A stretch of DNA of 64,000 nucleotides from Pseudomonas anguilliseptica (GTDB lineage: Bacteria; Pseudomonadota; Gammaproteobacteria; Pseudomonadales; Pseudomonadaceae). Location of the stretch: contig NZ_JAEIOI010000001.1 of the NCBI RefSeq assembly GCF_021375795.1, positions 558,001 through 622,000 on the forward strand, read 5' to 3'. Position 1 is the stretch's first letter. Every line of letters starts with the position of its first letter. A program made the position numbers and the translations under genes. A model generated the notes under the pieces. It worked only from the letters and a program-made list of their open reading frames with translations. It was not told the origin of the DNA and searched no databases. Shown in pieces: positions 8,833 to 19,458 of this stretch.

Positions 8833-9606
8833 ATGCTGCGCGTTGTCCGCCATTATCCGGCGCTGCTGGCCTTGTCTGCTCAAGTGGGCGCGACCCTGTT
8901 GGTCGGTTTGGCGCTGTACCTGATCGCTCAGCTGTCACCCTGGCGACCGACGCTGCTGGCTGCCGGCCTGCTGCAAGGCTTGCTGGCTGCCACGCTGGCG
9001 CGCTATCTGGGGTTGTCGCGCTGGTGGTGCGGCTTGAATCTGCTGTTTGTCCCGGCGCTGCTGCTAGCCAGTGGCGCGCCGCTGCCATCCTGGGTGTTTC
9101 TTGGGGGGTTCTTTCTGCTGTTGTTGCTCAACTGGAACAGCTTTGGCGAGCGCGTGCCGTTGTACCTGACCGCAGCCGGCACGCGTCAGCATTTGCGTGC
9201 AGTGCTTGACCAGCAACCCGCGCAGTTTCGCTTTATCGATCTGGGCTGTGGCCCGGCCGGCATGTTGCTGAGCTTGGCCCGCGATTACCCGCAGGCGCAG
9301 TTTGTCGGCGTGGAGACCGCGCCGCTGTCCTTTGCCATCGCCTGGTTGCGCGCTGTACCGCAGCGTAATTGCCAGATTCGCTACGAAAACCTCTGGCGTA
9401 CCGACTTGGCTGCGTTTGATGTGGTGTATTGCTTCCTCTCGCCGGCGCCGATGCCCGAGCTGTGGGCCAAGGCCTGCGCGCAGATGCCGGCCGGCAGTCT
9501 GTTGATCAGCAATACCTTCGAGGTGCCGGGGCAGCCTGCGGATCAGCAGATCGAGTTGCACGACTGGCGCACGTCGCGGCTGCTGTTATGGCGCATGCGT
9601 GGCTGA
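8833..9606 (+). CDS. Membrane-anchored class I SAM methyltransferase, FAM173-like
   Basis: A 257-residue protein with three or four hydrophobic helices in the first ~105 residues and a Rossmann methyltransferase after them. The SAM loop is IDLGCGPAG (135-143), with acidic E161 at the end of strand 2. The stretches ENLWRTDL, VVYCFLSPAPMP (198-209) and LPxG/FxVP-like sequence near the end resemble the FAM173/ATPSCKMT lysine methyltransferases, which modify the ATP synthase c subunit in mitochondria. That likeness is from memory of the family and is an inference. It starts after a clear GAGGAG site (8822-8827), divergent from rsgA. I do not recall it at this position in P. aeruginosa, so it may be an insertion between rsgA and orn. 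Confidence 0.6.
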   Translation: MLRVVRHYPALLALSAQVGATLLVGLALYLIAQLSPWRPTLLAAGLLQGLLAATLARYLGLSRWWCGLNLLFVPALLLASGAPLPSWVFLGGFFLLLLLNWNSFGERVPLYLTAAGTRQHLRAVLDQQPAQFRFIDLGCGPAGMLLSLARDYPQAQFVGVETAPLSFAIAWLRAVPQRNCQIRYENLWRTDLAAFDVVYCFLSPAPMPELWAKACAQMPAGSLLISNTFEVPGQPADQQIELHDWRTSRLLLWRMRG

Positions 9607-9702
9607 CGCATTCGTCAGTCGTTCGAGTTGCGTGCTGCATCGCCGAGCGCAGTAGTTTTTCGGTGGCCTGTTAAACTGTCGGCCTTAGTTGAGGAGCCGC
9701 CC

Positions 9703-10245
9703 ATGCAGAACGCCAATAACCTGATCTGGATCGACCTGGAAATGACCGGTCTGGAACCTGAAACAGACGTCATCATCGAGATGGCCACCATTGTTACCGA
9801 CAGCGATTTGAACATCCTCGCCGAAGGCCCGGTAATTGCCGTGCACCAGAGTGATGAGCTGCTGGCTGGTATGGATGAGTGGAACACCCGTACTCACGGG
9901 CAGAGCGGCCTGACCCAGCGCGTACGCGAAAGCACCATCGGCCCGGCCGAAGCGGAAGCCATGACCATCGCCTTCCTCGAACAGTGGGTGCCGAAGGGCA
10001 AGTCGCCGATCTGCGGCAACAGCATCGGCCAGGACCGGCGCTTCCTCTACAAATACATGCAGAATCTGGAAGCCTACTTCCACTACCGTTATCTGGATGT
10101 ATCGACCCTGAAGATTCTTGCGGGTATGTGGGCACCTCAGGTCAAAGAGTCGTTTCAGAAGCAGGGTACACACCAGGCGCTGGACGATATCCGTGAATCC
10201 ATCGCTGAGTTGAAGCACTACCGCCAGCACTTTCTTAAAGTGTGA
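9703..10245 (+). CDS. orn: Oligoribonuclease
   Basis: A DEDDh 3'-5' exoribonuclease that finishes RNA decay by hydrolysing dinucleotides, including pGpG from c-di-GMP turnover. The first exonuclease motif is IDLEMTG, with metal-binding D11 and E13; the last is [10 protein letters not shown]. Length is 180 residues, as expected. The frame is open further upstream, but the start MQNANNLI is set by the GAGGAG site at 9691-9696 and by family length. Confidence 0.97.
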   Translation: MQNANNLIWIDLEMTGLEPETDVIIEMATIVTDSDLNILAEGPVIAVHQSDELLAGMDEWNTRTHGQSGLTQRVRESTIGPAEAEAMTIAFLEQWVPKGKSPICGNSIGQDRRFLYKYMQNLEAYFHYRYLDVSTLKILAGMWAPQVKESFQKQGTHQALDDIRESIAELKHYRQHFLKV

Positions 10246-10250
10246 TGCAT

Positions 10251-10278
10251 AAAAAAGCCCGCAATTGCGGGCTTTTTT
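10251..10278. terminator. Bidirectional terminator between orn and queG
   Basis: Stem AGCCCGCAA/TTGCGGGCT with an A tract before and a T tract after it. It sits between the convergent stops of orn and queG and works on paper in both directions. Confidence 0.9.
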
Positions 10279-10288
10279 CTGTGTTCGG

Positions 10289-11350
10289 TTACAGGCCGTG
10301 GCGCGCCAGCGCCCACTCGACATGCTCGCGCACCAGTTCTGATGGGTGTTCGCGGCGCGCCTTGAGTGCTTCCAGCACCGGGATGCTGGACGGTGCATTG
10401 CCCAGGCCCACGGCCAGGTTGCGTAGCCAGCGCTCGTAGCCGGCGCGGCGTAGCGGCGAGCCTTCGGTGCGGCTGAGAAATTCTTCTTGGCTCCAGCAAA
10501 ACAGCTCGGCTAGCTCGGCATTATCCAGGCTATGGCGCGGCTGGAAGTCGCTCTGTGCGCTGGGTTTGGCAAAGCGGTTCCACGGGCAGACCATCTGGCA
10601 GTCATCGCAGCCAAACACCCGGTTGCCGATGGGCGCACGCAGCTCTTCAGGGATTGAACCTTTGAGTTCGATGGTCAGGTAGGAGATGCAGCGCCGCGCG
10701 TCCAGCACATAGGGCCCGACAAAGGCGGCAGTGGGGCAGATGTCCATACAGGCCGTACAGCGCCCACAGTGCTCAGTGGCATGCGGCTCATCCACTGGCA
10801 GTGGCAGGTCGACAAACAGCTCGCCAAGGAAGAAGTAGCTGCCGGCCTTGCGGTTGAGCACCAGGGTGTTTTTGCCGATCCAGCCGAGCCCGGCCTGTTC
10901 GGCAATGGCCTTTTCCAGCACCGGCGCGCTGTCGACAAAGGCGCGAAAGCCGAACGGGCCGATTTGTTGCTGAATGCGTTCGGCCAGCTGCTGCAGGCGT
11001 TTGCGGATCAGCTTGTGGTAATCGCGGCCCAGGGCGTAGCGCGACACGTAGGCCTTCTCTGGCTGGGCGAGGCGTTGCACCATCTGCGTGTCGCCAGGCA
11101 GGTAGTCCATACGCAGCGACACCACGCGCAGGGTGCCGGGCACCAGTTCGTCCGGGTGGGAGCGTTTGCTGCCGTGGGCGGCCATATAGTCCATCTCGCC
11201 CTGATAACCCGCTTTCAGCCAGCGCTGCAGGTGCGCTTCGTGCTCGCCCAGATGCACATCGGCAATCCCGACCTGTTGAAAGCCCAGCTCACGGCCCCAG
11301 TCTTTGATCGACTGGGCGAGGGTGGCGAGGTCAAGGGTGTCAGTCTTCAT
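10289..11350 (-). CDS. queG: Epoxyqueuosine reductase
   Basis: Last step of queuosine tRNA modification: reduces epoxyqueuosine to queuosine in the wobble position of GUN anticodons, using cobalamin and two 4Fe-4S clusters. The ferredoxin-like motifs are C195, C198, C201, C205P and C248, C251, C255P (CDDCQMVCPWN). The conserved FVDSAPVLE near 138-146 carries the likely proton donor. The C-terminal region (about 290-353) is HEAT-like. The start MKTDTLDL at 11350 gives 353 residues; the longer open frame upstream lacks family sequence. It is divergent from nnrDE, 60 bases apart. Confidence 0.95.
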   Translation of the reverse strand: MKTDTLDLATLAQSIKDWGRELGFQQVGIADVHLGEHEAHLQRWLKAGYQGEMDYMAAHGSKRSHPDELVPGTLRVVSLRMDYLPGDTQMVQRLAQPEKAYVSRYALGRDYHKLIRKRLQQLAERIQQQIGPFGFRAFVDSAPVLEKAIAEQAGLGWIGKNTLVLNRKAGSYFFLGELFVDLPLPVDEPHATEHCGRCTACMDICPTAAFVGPYVLDARRCISYLTIELKGSIPEELRAPIGNRVFGCDDCQMVCPWNRFAKPSAQSDFQPRHSLDNAELAELFCWSQEEFLSRTEGSPLRRAGYERWLRNLAVGLGNAPSSIPVLEALKARREHPSELVREHVEWALARHGL

Positions 11351-11410
11351 ATGAGGGCGGGTAACCGGGGCGCAGGTGGGTATAATTCTGCCAGACATCG
11401 GAGCCGACGC

Positions 11411-12910
11411 ATGCTGCAATCGCCTGACAATCTTCCTCTGCCGCTGTACAGCGCTGCCCAGGTGCGCGAGCTGGACGCGCGGTTGATCGCGGCCGGCACG
11501 CCGGGTTTCGAGCTGATGAGCCGCGCCGCGCATGCCATCTGGCGTGCCCTGCGTCGGCGCTGGCCGGATGCCGGTGTGCTGACGGTGCTGGCCGGGCGCG
11601 GCAACAACGCCGGTGATGGTTACCTGGTGGCCGCTTTGGCGCTGCGTGCGGGCTGGCGGGTGCAGGTGCTGGCGGTCGGTGATGCCGCGCAGTTGCATGG
11701 CGATGCCGCTTTGGCCCGAGATCAGGCGCTGGCCGCTGGTGTGGCGGTGCAGCCCTGGAGTGAGTGCGCCGAGCTACAGGGCGTGGTGCTCGATGCTCTG
11801 CTTGGCACGGGCTTGCAGGGGGCCGTGCGTGAACCCTATGCCCAGGCCATCCGCCTGTTGAATGTCAGCGGTCTGCCGGTGCTGGCGGTGGATATTCCGT
11901 CCGGGCTTTGCGCCGATACTGGCCAGGTGCTGGGCGTAGCCGTGCGAGCAGAGCTTACGGTCACCCTGATCGGCCTCAAGCTAGGCCTGTATACCGGGCA
12001 GTCGGCGGATTACCGCGGTGAGTTGCAGTTTGATGATCTCCAGGCCGATGCGGCGCTGGTCGCTGCTCAAGCATTTATGGCCCAGCGCCTGGCGCAAGCC
12101 CGTTTGCCGCAGTTGCCGGCGCGTTTGCATGGCGTGCACAAGGGGCAGCTGGGTCATGTGCTTGTGGTGGGCGGCGATCGTGGCTTTGCCGGTGCCGGCC
12201 TGTTGGCGGCGCAAAGCGCGCTGCGCGCCGGTGCCGGGTTGGTCAGTCTTGCCACGCGCAGTGAGCATTTGCCTGCGGCGCAGGCGCGCTTACCCGAAGT
12301 GATGGCCGCTGGCGTGGCGTCAGCCAATCAGCTGCTGGCGCTGGGTGCTAATGCCAGCGTTTGGGTGGTCGGGCCGGGATTGGGACAGGGCGCCTGGGGG
12401 CGCAGTCTGCTGTCGGCGGCTGCGGTCAGTCAGGTTGCGCAGGTTTGGGATGCCGATGCACTGAATCTTCTGGCTCAGGGGTTGGTTCAGTTGCCGATGG
12501 GGGGCGTGCTGACGCCGCACCCTGGTGAGGCCGCGCGTTTGCTGGGTATCAGTACGGCCGAGGTGCAGGCTGACCGTCCGGCGGTGGCGCGGGCTTTGGC
12601 CCAGCGCTATCAAGCGGTATGTGTGCTGAAAGGTGCGGGCAGCCTGGTTGCTGCGCCGGATGGCGGCCTGTGGTTGTGTGAGCGTGGCCATCCGTCCATG
12701 GCCGGTGCTGGTTTGGGTGATGTGCTGGCCGGTTTTCTCGGTGCGTTGCTGGCGCAAGGTCTGGCTGCGCTGCCAGCGGCGCAACTGGCGGTCTATCTGC
12801 ATGCCGTGGCCGGTGAGCGTCTGGCGCAGCAGGGGTGTGGTCTGGCGGCCAGTGATTTGTGTGCGGTTATTCGTCAATTGTTGCAGGAGCAGTCTGCGTG
12901 TCTGAGTTAG
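11411..12910 (+). CDS. nnrD: Bifunctional NAD(P)H-hydrate epimerase / dehydratase
   Basis: Repairs NADHX and NADPHX. The N-terminal YjeF_N half (about 1-220) is the epimerase, with [11 protein letters not shown]. The C-terminal carbohydrate-kinase-like half (about 230-499) is the ADP-dependent dehydratase, with [22 protein letters not shown] and [10 protein letters not shown]. The 499-residue length suits the fused form. I started it at [10 protein letters not shown] (11411), the first ATG consistent with the domain boundary. It overlaps tsaE by 13 bases and heads the nnrD-tsaE-amiB-mutL-miaA-hfq-hflX run. Confidence 0.93.
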   Translation: MLQSPDNLPLPLYSAAQVRELDARLIAAGTPGFELMSRAAHAIWRALRRRWPDAGVLTVLAGRGNNAGDGYLVAALALRAGWRVQVLAVGDAAQLHGDAALARDQALAAGVAVQPWSECAELQGVVLDALLGTGLQGAVREPYAQAIRLLNVSGLPVLAVDIPSGLCADTGQVLGVAVRAELTVTLIGLKLGLYTGQSADYRGELQFDDLQADAALVAAQAFMAQRLAQARLPQLPARLHGVHKGQLGHVLVVGGDRGFAGAGLLAAQSALRAGAGLVSLATRSEHLPAAQARLPEVMAAGVASANQLLALGANASVWVVGPGLGQGAWGRSLLSAAAVSQVAQVWDADALNLLAQGLVQLPMGGVLTPHPGEAARLLGISTAEVQADRPAVARALAQRYQAVCVLKGAGSLVAAPDGGLWLCERGHPSMAGAGLGDVLAGFLGALLAQGLAALPAAQLAVYLHAVAGERLAQQGCGLAASDLCAVIRQLLQEQSACLS

Positions 12911-13365
12911 AACTGTTTGCCGCCGATGAAGAGGCGATGCTGGCGCTGGGCGCGCGTATTGCCGCAGTGACCGGCGGGGTTGGAGTGATCTATCTGCATG
13001 GAGATCTCGGTGCCGGTAAAACCACCCTGTCGCGCGGCATTATCCGTGGGTTGGGGCATGCCGGTGCGGTAAAAAGTCCGACCTTTACCCTGGTGGAGCC
13101 CTATGAGCTGGGCACGGCACGGGCCTTTCACTTCGACCTGTACCGTTTGGTCGATCCCGAGGAACTGGAGTTTCTTGGTATTCGTGATTATTTCGAGGGC
13201 GATGCCCTGTGTCTGGTCGAATGGCCGCAACGCGGTGCAGGCGTTTTGCCAAAGGCAGACATGGACATTACCATTAGCCCGCAAGGAGCCGGCCGGGCGC
13301 TGCATTTACAGGCGCAGGGCGAGCGCGGCAACACCTGGTGCGCCACCTTGGCCGTCGGGGCATGA
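12898..13365 (+). CDS. tsaE: tRNA threonylcarbamoyladenosine biosynthesis ATPase TsaE
   Basis: ATPase partner of TsaB-TsaD in making t6A37 on ANN-decoding tRNAs. The P-loop [13 protein letters not shown] starts at residue 35, followed by [11 protein letters not shown] and the FDLYRL motif. Length is 155. I chose a GTG start (MSELELFA) because GGAG lies about 8 bases before it at 12886-12889 and the family N terminus begins there; upstream residues are unlike the family. The start is inside the end of nnrD, so translational coupling is likely. Confidence 0.93.
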   Translation: MSELELFAADEEAMLALGARIAAVTGGVGVIYLHGDLGAGKTTLSRGIIRGLGHAGAVKSPTFTLVEPYELGTARAFHFDLYRLVDPEELEFLGIRDYFEGDALCLVEWPQRGAGVLPKADMDITISPQGAGRALHLQAQGERGNTWCATLAVGA

Positions 13366-13384
13366 ATTAATAATGGGGTTGGCT

Positions 13385-14803
13385 ATGCGCATAGGCGCGC
13401 GTTTCATCGCAATTGGAGTGGCATTGGTCGCCTTGGCCGCCGATGTGTTGGCCGCTTCGGATGTGCGCAGTGTTCGCTTGTGGCGCGCGCCGGATAACAC
13501 GCGCCTGGTGTTTGATCTGTCCGGCCCGGTGCAACACAGCGTGTTCCTGCTGTCGGCGCCCAATCGCATCGTTATTGATGTCAGTGGGGCCAAACTGGCC
13601 ACCAATTTCGACCAGTTGACCCTGAGCAACACCCCGATCACTGGCGTGCGCTCGGCGCAGCGCACTCCGGATGACCTGCGCGTGGTCATCGACCTGTCAG
13701 CGGCGGTCACGCCGAAGAGCTTTACCCTGGCGCCCAATCAGCAGTACGGCCATCGCCTGGTGGTTGATCTGTTCGATCAGGAAAGCGGCGCTGCACCTAG
13801 CCTGCCGGCCACAACCGTGACCACTGCTCCCCAAGTGCCGGTTACGCCGACCCAGGCTCCGCCGAAGCTGACGCCAGTGCCCAATGGCAAGCGCGATATC
13901 GTGATTGCCATCGACGCTGGCCACGGTGGTGAAGACCCTGGGGCGCTATCGCCGGTCAAAGGCCAGTATGAAAAGCATGTGACCTTGGCGATTTCCAAGG
14001 AGTTGCAGCGGCAGATCAATGCCGAGAAGGGCTTCCGCGCCGAGTTGGTGCGCACTGGCGACTACTTTATCCCGCTGCGCAAGCGCACCGAGATTGCCCG
14101 CAAGAAGGGGGCTGATCTGTTTGTCTCCATCCATGCCGACGCTGCGCCGCGCGCCGCTGCATTTGGAGCGTCGGTGTATGCCCTGTCGGATCGCGGCGCC
14201 ACCTCGGAGACCGCGCGCTGGCTGGCGGATGCGGAAAACCAGTCGGACCTGATCGGTGGTGCTGGCAATGTCAGCCTGGACGACAAGGACAAGATGCTCG
14301 CTGGGGTATTGCTTGATCTGTCGATGACGGCTTCGCTGTCATCCAGCCTGAACGTTGGCAACAAGGTGCTTGGTCATATGGGGCGCGTCACCCCACTGCA
14401 TAAGCGGCGGGTGGAACAGGCCGGTTTTATGGTATTGAAATCACCGGATATTCCGTCGATCCTCGTGGAAACCGGGTTTATCTCCAACCCGAACGAAGCC
14501 AAGAAGCTTTCTACTGCCAGCCATCAACAGGCGCTGGCGCGCTCCATCGTTACGGGCGTGCGGCAGTTCTTCCATGAAAATCCGCCGCCTGGCACTCACG
14601 TGGCCTGGCTGCGTGATAACGGCAAGATTGCCCTCGGCCCGCGCGAGCATGTGGTCAGCTCCGGTGAAAGCCTGGCACTGATTGCTCAGCGTTATCAGGT
14701 CAGTCTGGGTGCCCTGCGCAATGCCAATGCGCTGAAAAATGATGTGATCAAGGTCGGTCAGCGTCTGCAGATTCCTGCCACTGCTCTGGCTGCGCAGCCA
14801 TGA
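13385..14803 (+). CDS. amiB: N-acetylmuramoyl-L-alanine amidase AmiB
   Basis: Periplasmic zinc amidase that cleaves the stem peptide from MurNAc during septum splitting. Order of parts: signal peptide ending near LAAS, AMIN domain (about 20-125, septal peptidoglycan targeting), Pro/Thr linker, Amidase_3 domain with [21 protein letters not shown] and [10 protein letters not shown] carrying the zinc ligands and catalytic Glu, then a C-terminal LysM domain beginning HVVSSGESL. Start: MRIGARFI has a GGGG stretch 6 bases before it; an ATG at 13373 (MGLAMRIG) is the alternative. The last four bases overlap mutL. Confidence 0.93.
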   Translation: MRIGARFIAIGVALVALAADVLAASDVRSVRLWRAPDNTRLVFDLSGPVQHSVFLLSAPNRIVIDVSGAKLATNFDQLTLSNTPITGVRSAQRTPDDLRVVIDLSAAVTPKSFTLAPNQQYGHRLVVDLFDQESGAAPSLPATTVTTAPQVPVTPTQAPPKLTPVPNGKRDIVIAIDAGHGGEDPGALSPVKGQYEKHVTLAISKELQRQINAEKGFRAELVRTGDYFIPLRKRTEIARKKGADLFVSIHADAAPRAAAFGASVYALSDRGATSETARWLADAENQSDLIGGAGNVSLDDKDKMLAGVLLDLSMTASLSSSLNVGNKVLGHMGRVTPLHKRRVEQAGFMVLKSPDIPSILVETGFISNPNEAKKLSTASHQQALARSIVTGVRQFFHENPPPGTHVAWLRDNGKIALGPREHVVSSGESLALIAQRYQVSLGALRNANALKNDVIKVGQRLQIPATALAAQP

Positions 14804-16677
14804 GTGAAGCCGCACGTATCCAGCTGCTCAGTCCGCGGCTGGCGAACCAGATTGCTGCCGGTGAAGTGGTCGAGCGGCCTGCCTCGGTGATCAAAGAGCT
14901 GTTGGAGAACAGCCTGGACTCCGGGGCCAGCCGCATCGAAGTGGATGTCGAGCAGGGTGGCGTCAAGCTGCTCAAGGTCCGTGACAACGGCAGCGGTATT
15001 TCCTCGGACGACCTACCGCTGGCATTGGCCCGCCACGCCACCAGCAAGATCCGTGAGCTGGAAGACCTGGAGCAGGTCATGAGCCTGGGTTTTCGCGGTG
15101 AGGCGCTGGCGTCGATCAGCTCCGTCGCTCGCCTGACGTTGACCTCACGCACCGAGGGTGCGGAGCAGGCCTGGCAGGTGGAAACCGAAGGTCGTGATAT
15201 GCAGCCGCGGGTGCAGCCCGCAGCGCACCCGGTTGGTACCTCGGTGGAAGTGCGCGACCTGTTCTTCAACACCCCGGCGCGGCGCAAGTTTCTCAAGACC
15301 GAAAAAACCGAATTCGATCACCTGCAAGAAGTAATAAAACGTTTGGCGCTGGCGCGTTTTGATGTGGCCTTCCATCTACGTCACAACGGCAAGACGGTGC
15401 TCGGTCTGCATGAGGCGCCAGATGAGCAGAGCCGTGCGCGGCGCGTGGCATCGGTGTGCGGCCCGGCGTTTCTCGAGCAGGCGCTGCCCATCGATATCGA
15501 GCGCAATGGCCTGCATCTGTGGGGTTGGGTTGGTTTGCCGACCTTCTCACGCAGCCAGGCGGACCTGCAGTATTTCTATGTGAATGGCCGCATGGTGCGC
15601 GACAAGCTGGTTGCTCACGCCGTACGCCAGGCCTATCGCGATGTGCTGTTCAACGGTCGCCATCCGACCTTTGTGTTGTTTCTGGAAATTGACCCGTCGG
15701 TGGTCGACGTCAACGTACACCCGACCAAGCATGAAGTGCGCTTCCGTGACGGTCGCATGGTGCATGACTTCCTCTACGGCACCTTGCATCGGGCGCTGGG
15801 TGAAGTGCGTCCGGAGGATCAGCTCGCGGCTCCGGCGACGGTGGCCGAGATGGTGCGGCCTACCGGGCAGGCAGCTGGCGAGTTTGGTCCGCAGGGCGAG
15901 ATCGGCCTGGCGGCCAGCCTGCTTGAACCTGCGCCGAGTGCATCCGTCTGGCGTTCGCCAGGCGCCGGCTATCAGGGTTATCGCCCGGAAACCCCGCTGC
16001 CGGCCGCCGAGGCTCAAGGCGCTTATCGCGAGTATTTCACTCCGTTGGCCAATATGCCGGCGCCAGCAGCCCTGCCGGATGCCCAAGGGGATATTCCGCC
16101 GCTGGGTTATGCGATTGCTCAGCTCAAGGGCATTTATATCCTTGCCGAGAACGTCCAAGGGCTGGTGGTGGTGGATATGCACGCGGCCCATGAGCGCATC
16201 ACCTATGAGCGACTGAAGGTGGCGATGGCCAGTGAAGGGCTGCGGGGGCAACCGTTGCTGGTGCCGGAATCGATTGCGGTGAGCCAGCGCGAGGCGGACT
16301 GCGCGGAAGAACATGCCGAGTGGTTCCAGCGGCTGGGTTTCGAGTTGCAGCGCCTAGGCCCGGAAACCCTGGCAATTCGGCAGATTCCGGCATTGCTCAA
16401 GCAAGCTGAAGCCACTCGTCTGGTGCAGGACGTGCTGGCGGACCTGCTGGAATACGGCACCACCGACCGCATTCAGGCGCATCTCAATGAGTTGCTCGGC
16501 ACCATGGCTTGTCACGGGGCGGTTCGCGCCAATCGGCGGTTGACCTTGCCAGAGATGAACGCCTTGCTACGCGACATGGAACACACCGAGCGAAGTGGTC
16601 AGTGCAACCATGGGCGTCCAACCTGGACGCAAATGGGCATGGATGATCTGGACAAGCTGTTCCTGCGCGGCCGTTAA
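14800..16677 (+). CDS. mutL: DNA mismatch repair protein MutL
   Basis: Links MutS mismatch recognition to strand incision. The N-terminal GHKL ATPase shows [26 protein letters not shown] and GFRGEAL. The linker (about 335-440) is variable. The C-terminal dimerisation domain carries [12 protein letters not shown] from D459, a close variant of the DQHA(x)2E(x)4E metal site found in MutL proteins that nick DNA themselves, as expected in Pseudomonas, which has no MutH. Length is 625 residues. Confidence 0.97.
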   Translation: MSEAARIQLLSPRLANQIAAGEVVERPASVIKELLENSLDSGASRIEVDVEQGGVKLLKVRDNGSGISSDDLPLALARHATSKIRELEDLEQVMSLGFRGEALASISSVARLTLTSRTEGAEQAWQVETEGRDMQPRVQPAAHPVGTSVEVRDLFFNTPARRKFLKTEKTEFDHLQEVIKRLALARFDVAFHLRHNGKTVLGLHEAPDEQSRARRVASVCGPAFLEQALPIDIERNGLHLWGWVGLPTFSRSQADLQYFYVNGRMVRDKLVAHAVRQAYRDVLFNGRHPTFVLFLEIDPSVVDVNVHPTKHEVRFRDGRMVHDFLYGTLHRALGEVRPEDQLAAPATVAEMVRPTGQAAGEFGPQGEIGLAASLLEPAPSASVWRSPGAGYQGYRPETPLPAAEAQGAYREYFTPLANMPAPAALPDAQGDIPPLGYAIAQLKGIYILAENVQGLVVVDMHAAHERITYERLKVAMASEGLRGQPLLVPESIAVSQREADCAEEHAEWFQRLGFELQRLGPETLAIRQIPALLKQAEATRLVQDVLADLLEYGTTDRIQAHLNELLGTMACHGAVRANRRLTLPEMNALLRDMEHTERSGQCNHGRPTWTQMGMDDLDKLFLRGR

Positions 16678-16705
16678 GCCGCCGCGCCACTAAGAGACTT
16701 TGAGC

Positions 16706-17683
16706 ATGTCCGAGCGCCTGCCTCCGGCGATCTTCCTGATGGGGCCGACTGCAGCCGGTAAGACCGATCTGGCTATTGAGCTGGCGCGTGTGCTGCCATG
16801 TGAGTTGATCAGCGTGGATTCGGCGCTGATCTACCGTGATATGGATATCGGCACCGCCAAGCCGGACAAAGCCACGCTGGCTGAGTTTCCACATCAATTG
16901 ATTGATATCCGCGATCCGGCTGAGAGTTATTCGGCGGCCGAGTTCCGCGCTGATGCCCTGGCGGCCATGGCGGATATCACTGCGCGTGGCCGCATTCCGC
17001 TGCTGGTGGGCGGCACTATGTTGTATTTCAAGGCGTTGCTGGATGGTCTGGCCGAGATGCCGAGCGCCGATGCGTCGTTGCGCGCGCAGCTGGAGGCGCG
17101 TGCCCAGGCCGAAGGTTGGGCAGCGCTGCATGCCGAGTTGCGTGCGGTCGACCCCGAGTCGGCGACGCGTATCCACCCCAATGACCCGCAGCGCCTGATT
17201 CGCGCCCTTGAGGTCTATCACGTCAGCGGCGAAAGCATGACCGTTCACCGCCAGCGCCAGGCTGCAGAAAATACTGCGGGCGGCACATCGGCGGCGCGCC
17301 AATTCCCCTATACTGTGGCGCAGCTGGCCATTGCCCCGGCGCAACGGCAGCTGCTGCACGAGCGAATCGCTCTGCGATTTCAGCTGATGTTGGAACAGGG
17401 ATTGGTTGCTGAGGTCGAACGCCTGCGTCAGCGAAGTGACTTGCATGTCGGTCTGCCGTCTATACGAGCGGTGGGGTATCGCCAGGTCTGGGATTATCTG
17501 GACGGCAACCTCGATGCTGCGCAGATGCAGGAACGCGGCATTATCGCTACGCGGCAGCTGGCCAAGCGGCAGTTCACTTGGTTGCGTGGTTGGCAGCAGG
17601 ATGTGCATTGGCTCGACAGTGCGGCTTGCGACAATCTGCCGCGTGCCTTGAAATACCTGGCAGCGGTCTCCATATTGACCTGA
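16706..17683 (+). CDS. miaA: tRNA dimethylallyltransferase
   Basis: Adds an isopentenyl group to A37 of UNN-decoding tRNAs, the first step to ms2i6A. The P-loop GPTAAGKT is at 13-20, followed by the substrate motifs [22 protein letters not shown] and GGTMLYF. Length 325 is normal. The ATG at 16706 is preferred to an in-frame TTG two codons earlier. It follows mutL by 28 bases and probably belongs to the same superoperon leading to hfq. Confidence 0.97.
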   Translation: MSERLPPAIFLMGPTAAGKTDLAIELARVLPCELISVDSALIYRDMDIGTAKPDKATLAEFPHQLIDIRDPAESYSAAEFRADALAAMADITARGRIPLLVGGTMLYFKALLDGLAEMPSADASLRAQLEARAQAEGWAALHAELRAVDPESATRIHPNDPQRLIRALEVYHVSGESMTVHRQRQAAENTAGGTSAARQFPYTVAQLAIAPAQRQLLHERIALRFQLMLEQGLVAEVERLRQRSDLHVGLPSIRAVGYRQVWDYLDGNLDAAQMQERGIIATRQLAKRQFTWLRGWQQDVHWLDSAACDNLPRALKYLAAVSILT

Positions 17684-17758
17684 GACCTTGCCGTTGGCCG
17701 TCTACTCTTGGGGGTAAGACGGCTTTAAGCCGTTCGTTGGTTTACTAAAAATTATTGA

Positions 17759-18046
<288 letters not shown>

Positions 18047-18060
18047 TTTAGGAGGCTGCA

Positions 18061-19362
18061 TTGTTCTTCGAGCGCCATGAAGGTGGAGAGCGGGCCATTC
18101 TGGTTCATCTGGACGGCCAAAATTCCGAGGTGCGCGAGGACCCGCAAGAGTTTCAGGAGCTGGCGCTTTCAGCCGGTGCCGAAACTGTTGCGTTTTTCAG
18201 CATTCCGAGCAATCGGCTGACCGCCAAGTACCTGATCGGCAGCGGCAAAGTTGAAGAGCTGCGTGATCAGGTCAAGGCTGCTGAGGCTGACCTGGTTATC
18301 TTCAACCATGTGCTCACGCCCAGTCAGGAGCGAAACCTTGAGCGCGCTTTCGAGTGTCGAGTGCTGGACCGTACCGGCCTGATCCTCGATATCTTCGCCC
18401 AGCGCGCGCGTACCCATGAAGGCAAGTTGCAGGTCGAGCTGGCGCAGCTCGATCACATGAGCACGCGCCTGGTGCGCGGCTGGACCCACCTTGAGCGACA
18501 GAAGGGCGGGATCGGCCTGCGTGGGCCGGGTGAAACCCAGCTGGAAACCGACCGCCGCCTGCTGCGTGTACGGATTCGTCAGATCAAACAGAAGCTCGAG
18601 AAGGTGCGCAGCCAGCGTGAGCAGGCGCGGCGTGGTCGCCAGCGTGCAGATATTCCGTCGGTGTCGCTGGTGGGGTACACCAACGCCGGCAAGTCGACCC
18701 TGTTCAATGCCCTGACCACTTCGGACGTTTACGCGGCCGATCAGCTGTTCGCCACCCTCGATCCAACCTTACGCCGTTTGGAGCTCGATGACCTCGGGCC
18801 GATTGTGCTTGCCGATACCGTGGGTTTTATCCGTCATCTGCCGCACAAGCTGGTTGAGGCATTTCGCGCGACCCTTGAAGAATCGAGCAACTCCGACTTG
18901 CTGCTGCACGTGATCGATTCTCACGAGCCGGAGCGTGATCAGCAGATCGAGCAGGTGCTGGCGGTGCTGGGCGAGATTGGTGCCCAGGAGCTGCCGATGC
19001 TTGAGGTGTACAACAAGCTCGACCTGCTTGAGGGGGTGGAGCCGCAAATTCAACGTGATGCGGATGGTAAACCGCAGCGGGTTTGGCTCTCTGCGCGTGA
19101 TGGGCGTGGTTTGCCGCTGTTGCGTCAGGCGATAGCGGAGCTGTTGGGTGACGACCTGTTTGTCGGTACATTGCAATTGCCGCAGCGGCTGGGGCGTATG
19201 CGTGCGCAGTTCTTTGCTCTTGGCGTGGTACAGAGCGAATCCTACAGTGAAGATGGCAGCAGTTTGCTGGCGGTGCGTCTGCCGCGCGTTGAGCTGAACC
19301 GCCTGGTGAGTCGCGAAGGGCTTGCGCCACAGGAATTTATCGAGCAACACACTTTGCAATAA
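18061..19362 (+). CDS. hflX: Ribosome-associated GTPase HflX
   Basis: GTPase that splits stalled or heat-damaged 70S ribosomes. An N-terminal glycine-rich domain with IGSGKVEEL (59-67) and GIGLRGPGETQLETDRR precedes the GTPase motifs GYTNAGKST (205-213), DTVG (252-255) and NKLD (318-321). The start is TTG (MFFERHEGG), supported by a strong AGGAGG at 18050-18055 and by family N-terminal sequence. It follows hfq by 14 bases. Confidence 0.96.
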   Translation: MFFERHEGGERAILVHLDGQNSEVREDPQEFQELALSAGAETVAFFSIPSNRLTAKYLIGSGKVEELRDQVKAAEADLVIFNHVLTPSQERNLERAFECRVLDRTGLILDIFAQRARTHEGKLQVELAQLDHMSTRLVRGWTHLERQKGGIGLRGPGETQLETDRRLLRVRIRQIKQKLEKVRSQREQARRGRQRADIPSVSLVGYTNAGKSTLFNALTTSDVYAADQLFATLDPTLRRLELDDLGPIVLADTVGFIRHLPHKLVEAFRATLEESSNSDLLLHVIDSHEPERDQQIEQVLAVLGEIGAQELPMLEVYNKLDLLEGVEPQIQRDADGKPQRVWLSARDGRGLPLLRQAIAELLGDDLFVGTLQLPQRLGRMRAQFFALGVVQSESYSEDGSSLLAVRLPRVELNRLVSREGLAPQEFIEQHTLQ

Positions 19363-19458
19363 AGCCTGCGCCCGCGACTTTGCCGCGGGTTGCATGCATT
19401 CTGTAGCATTGGCGGGCGCGCCGTGGGCGCGTCTTTGCTTTATCAGATGGAGAGCGCT

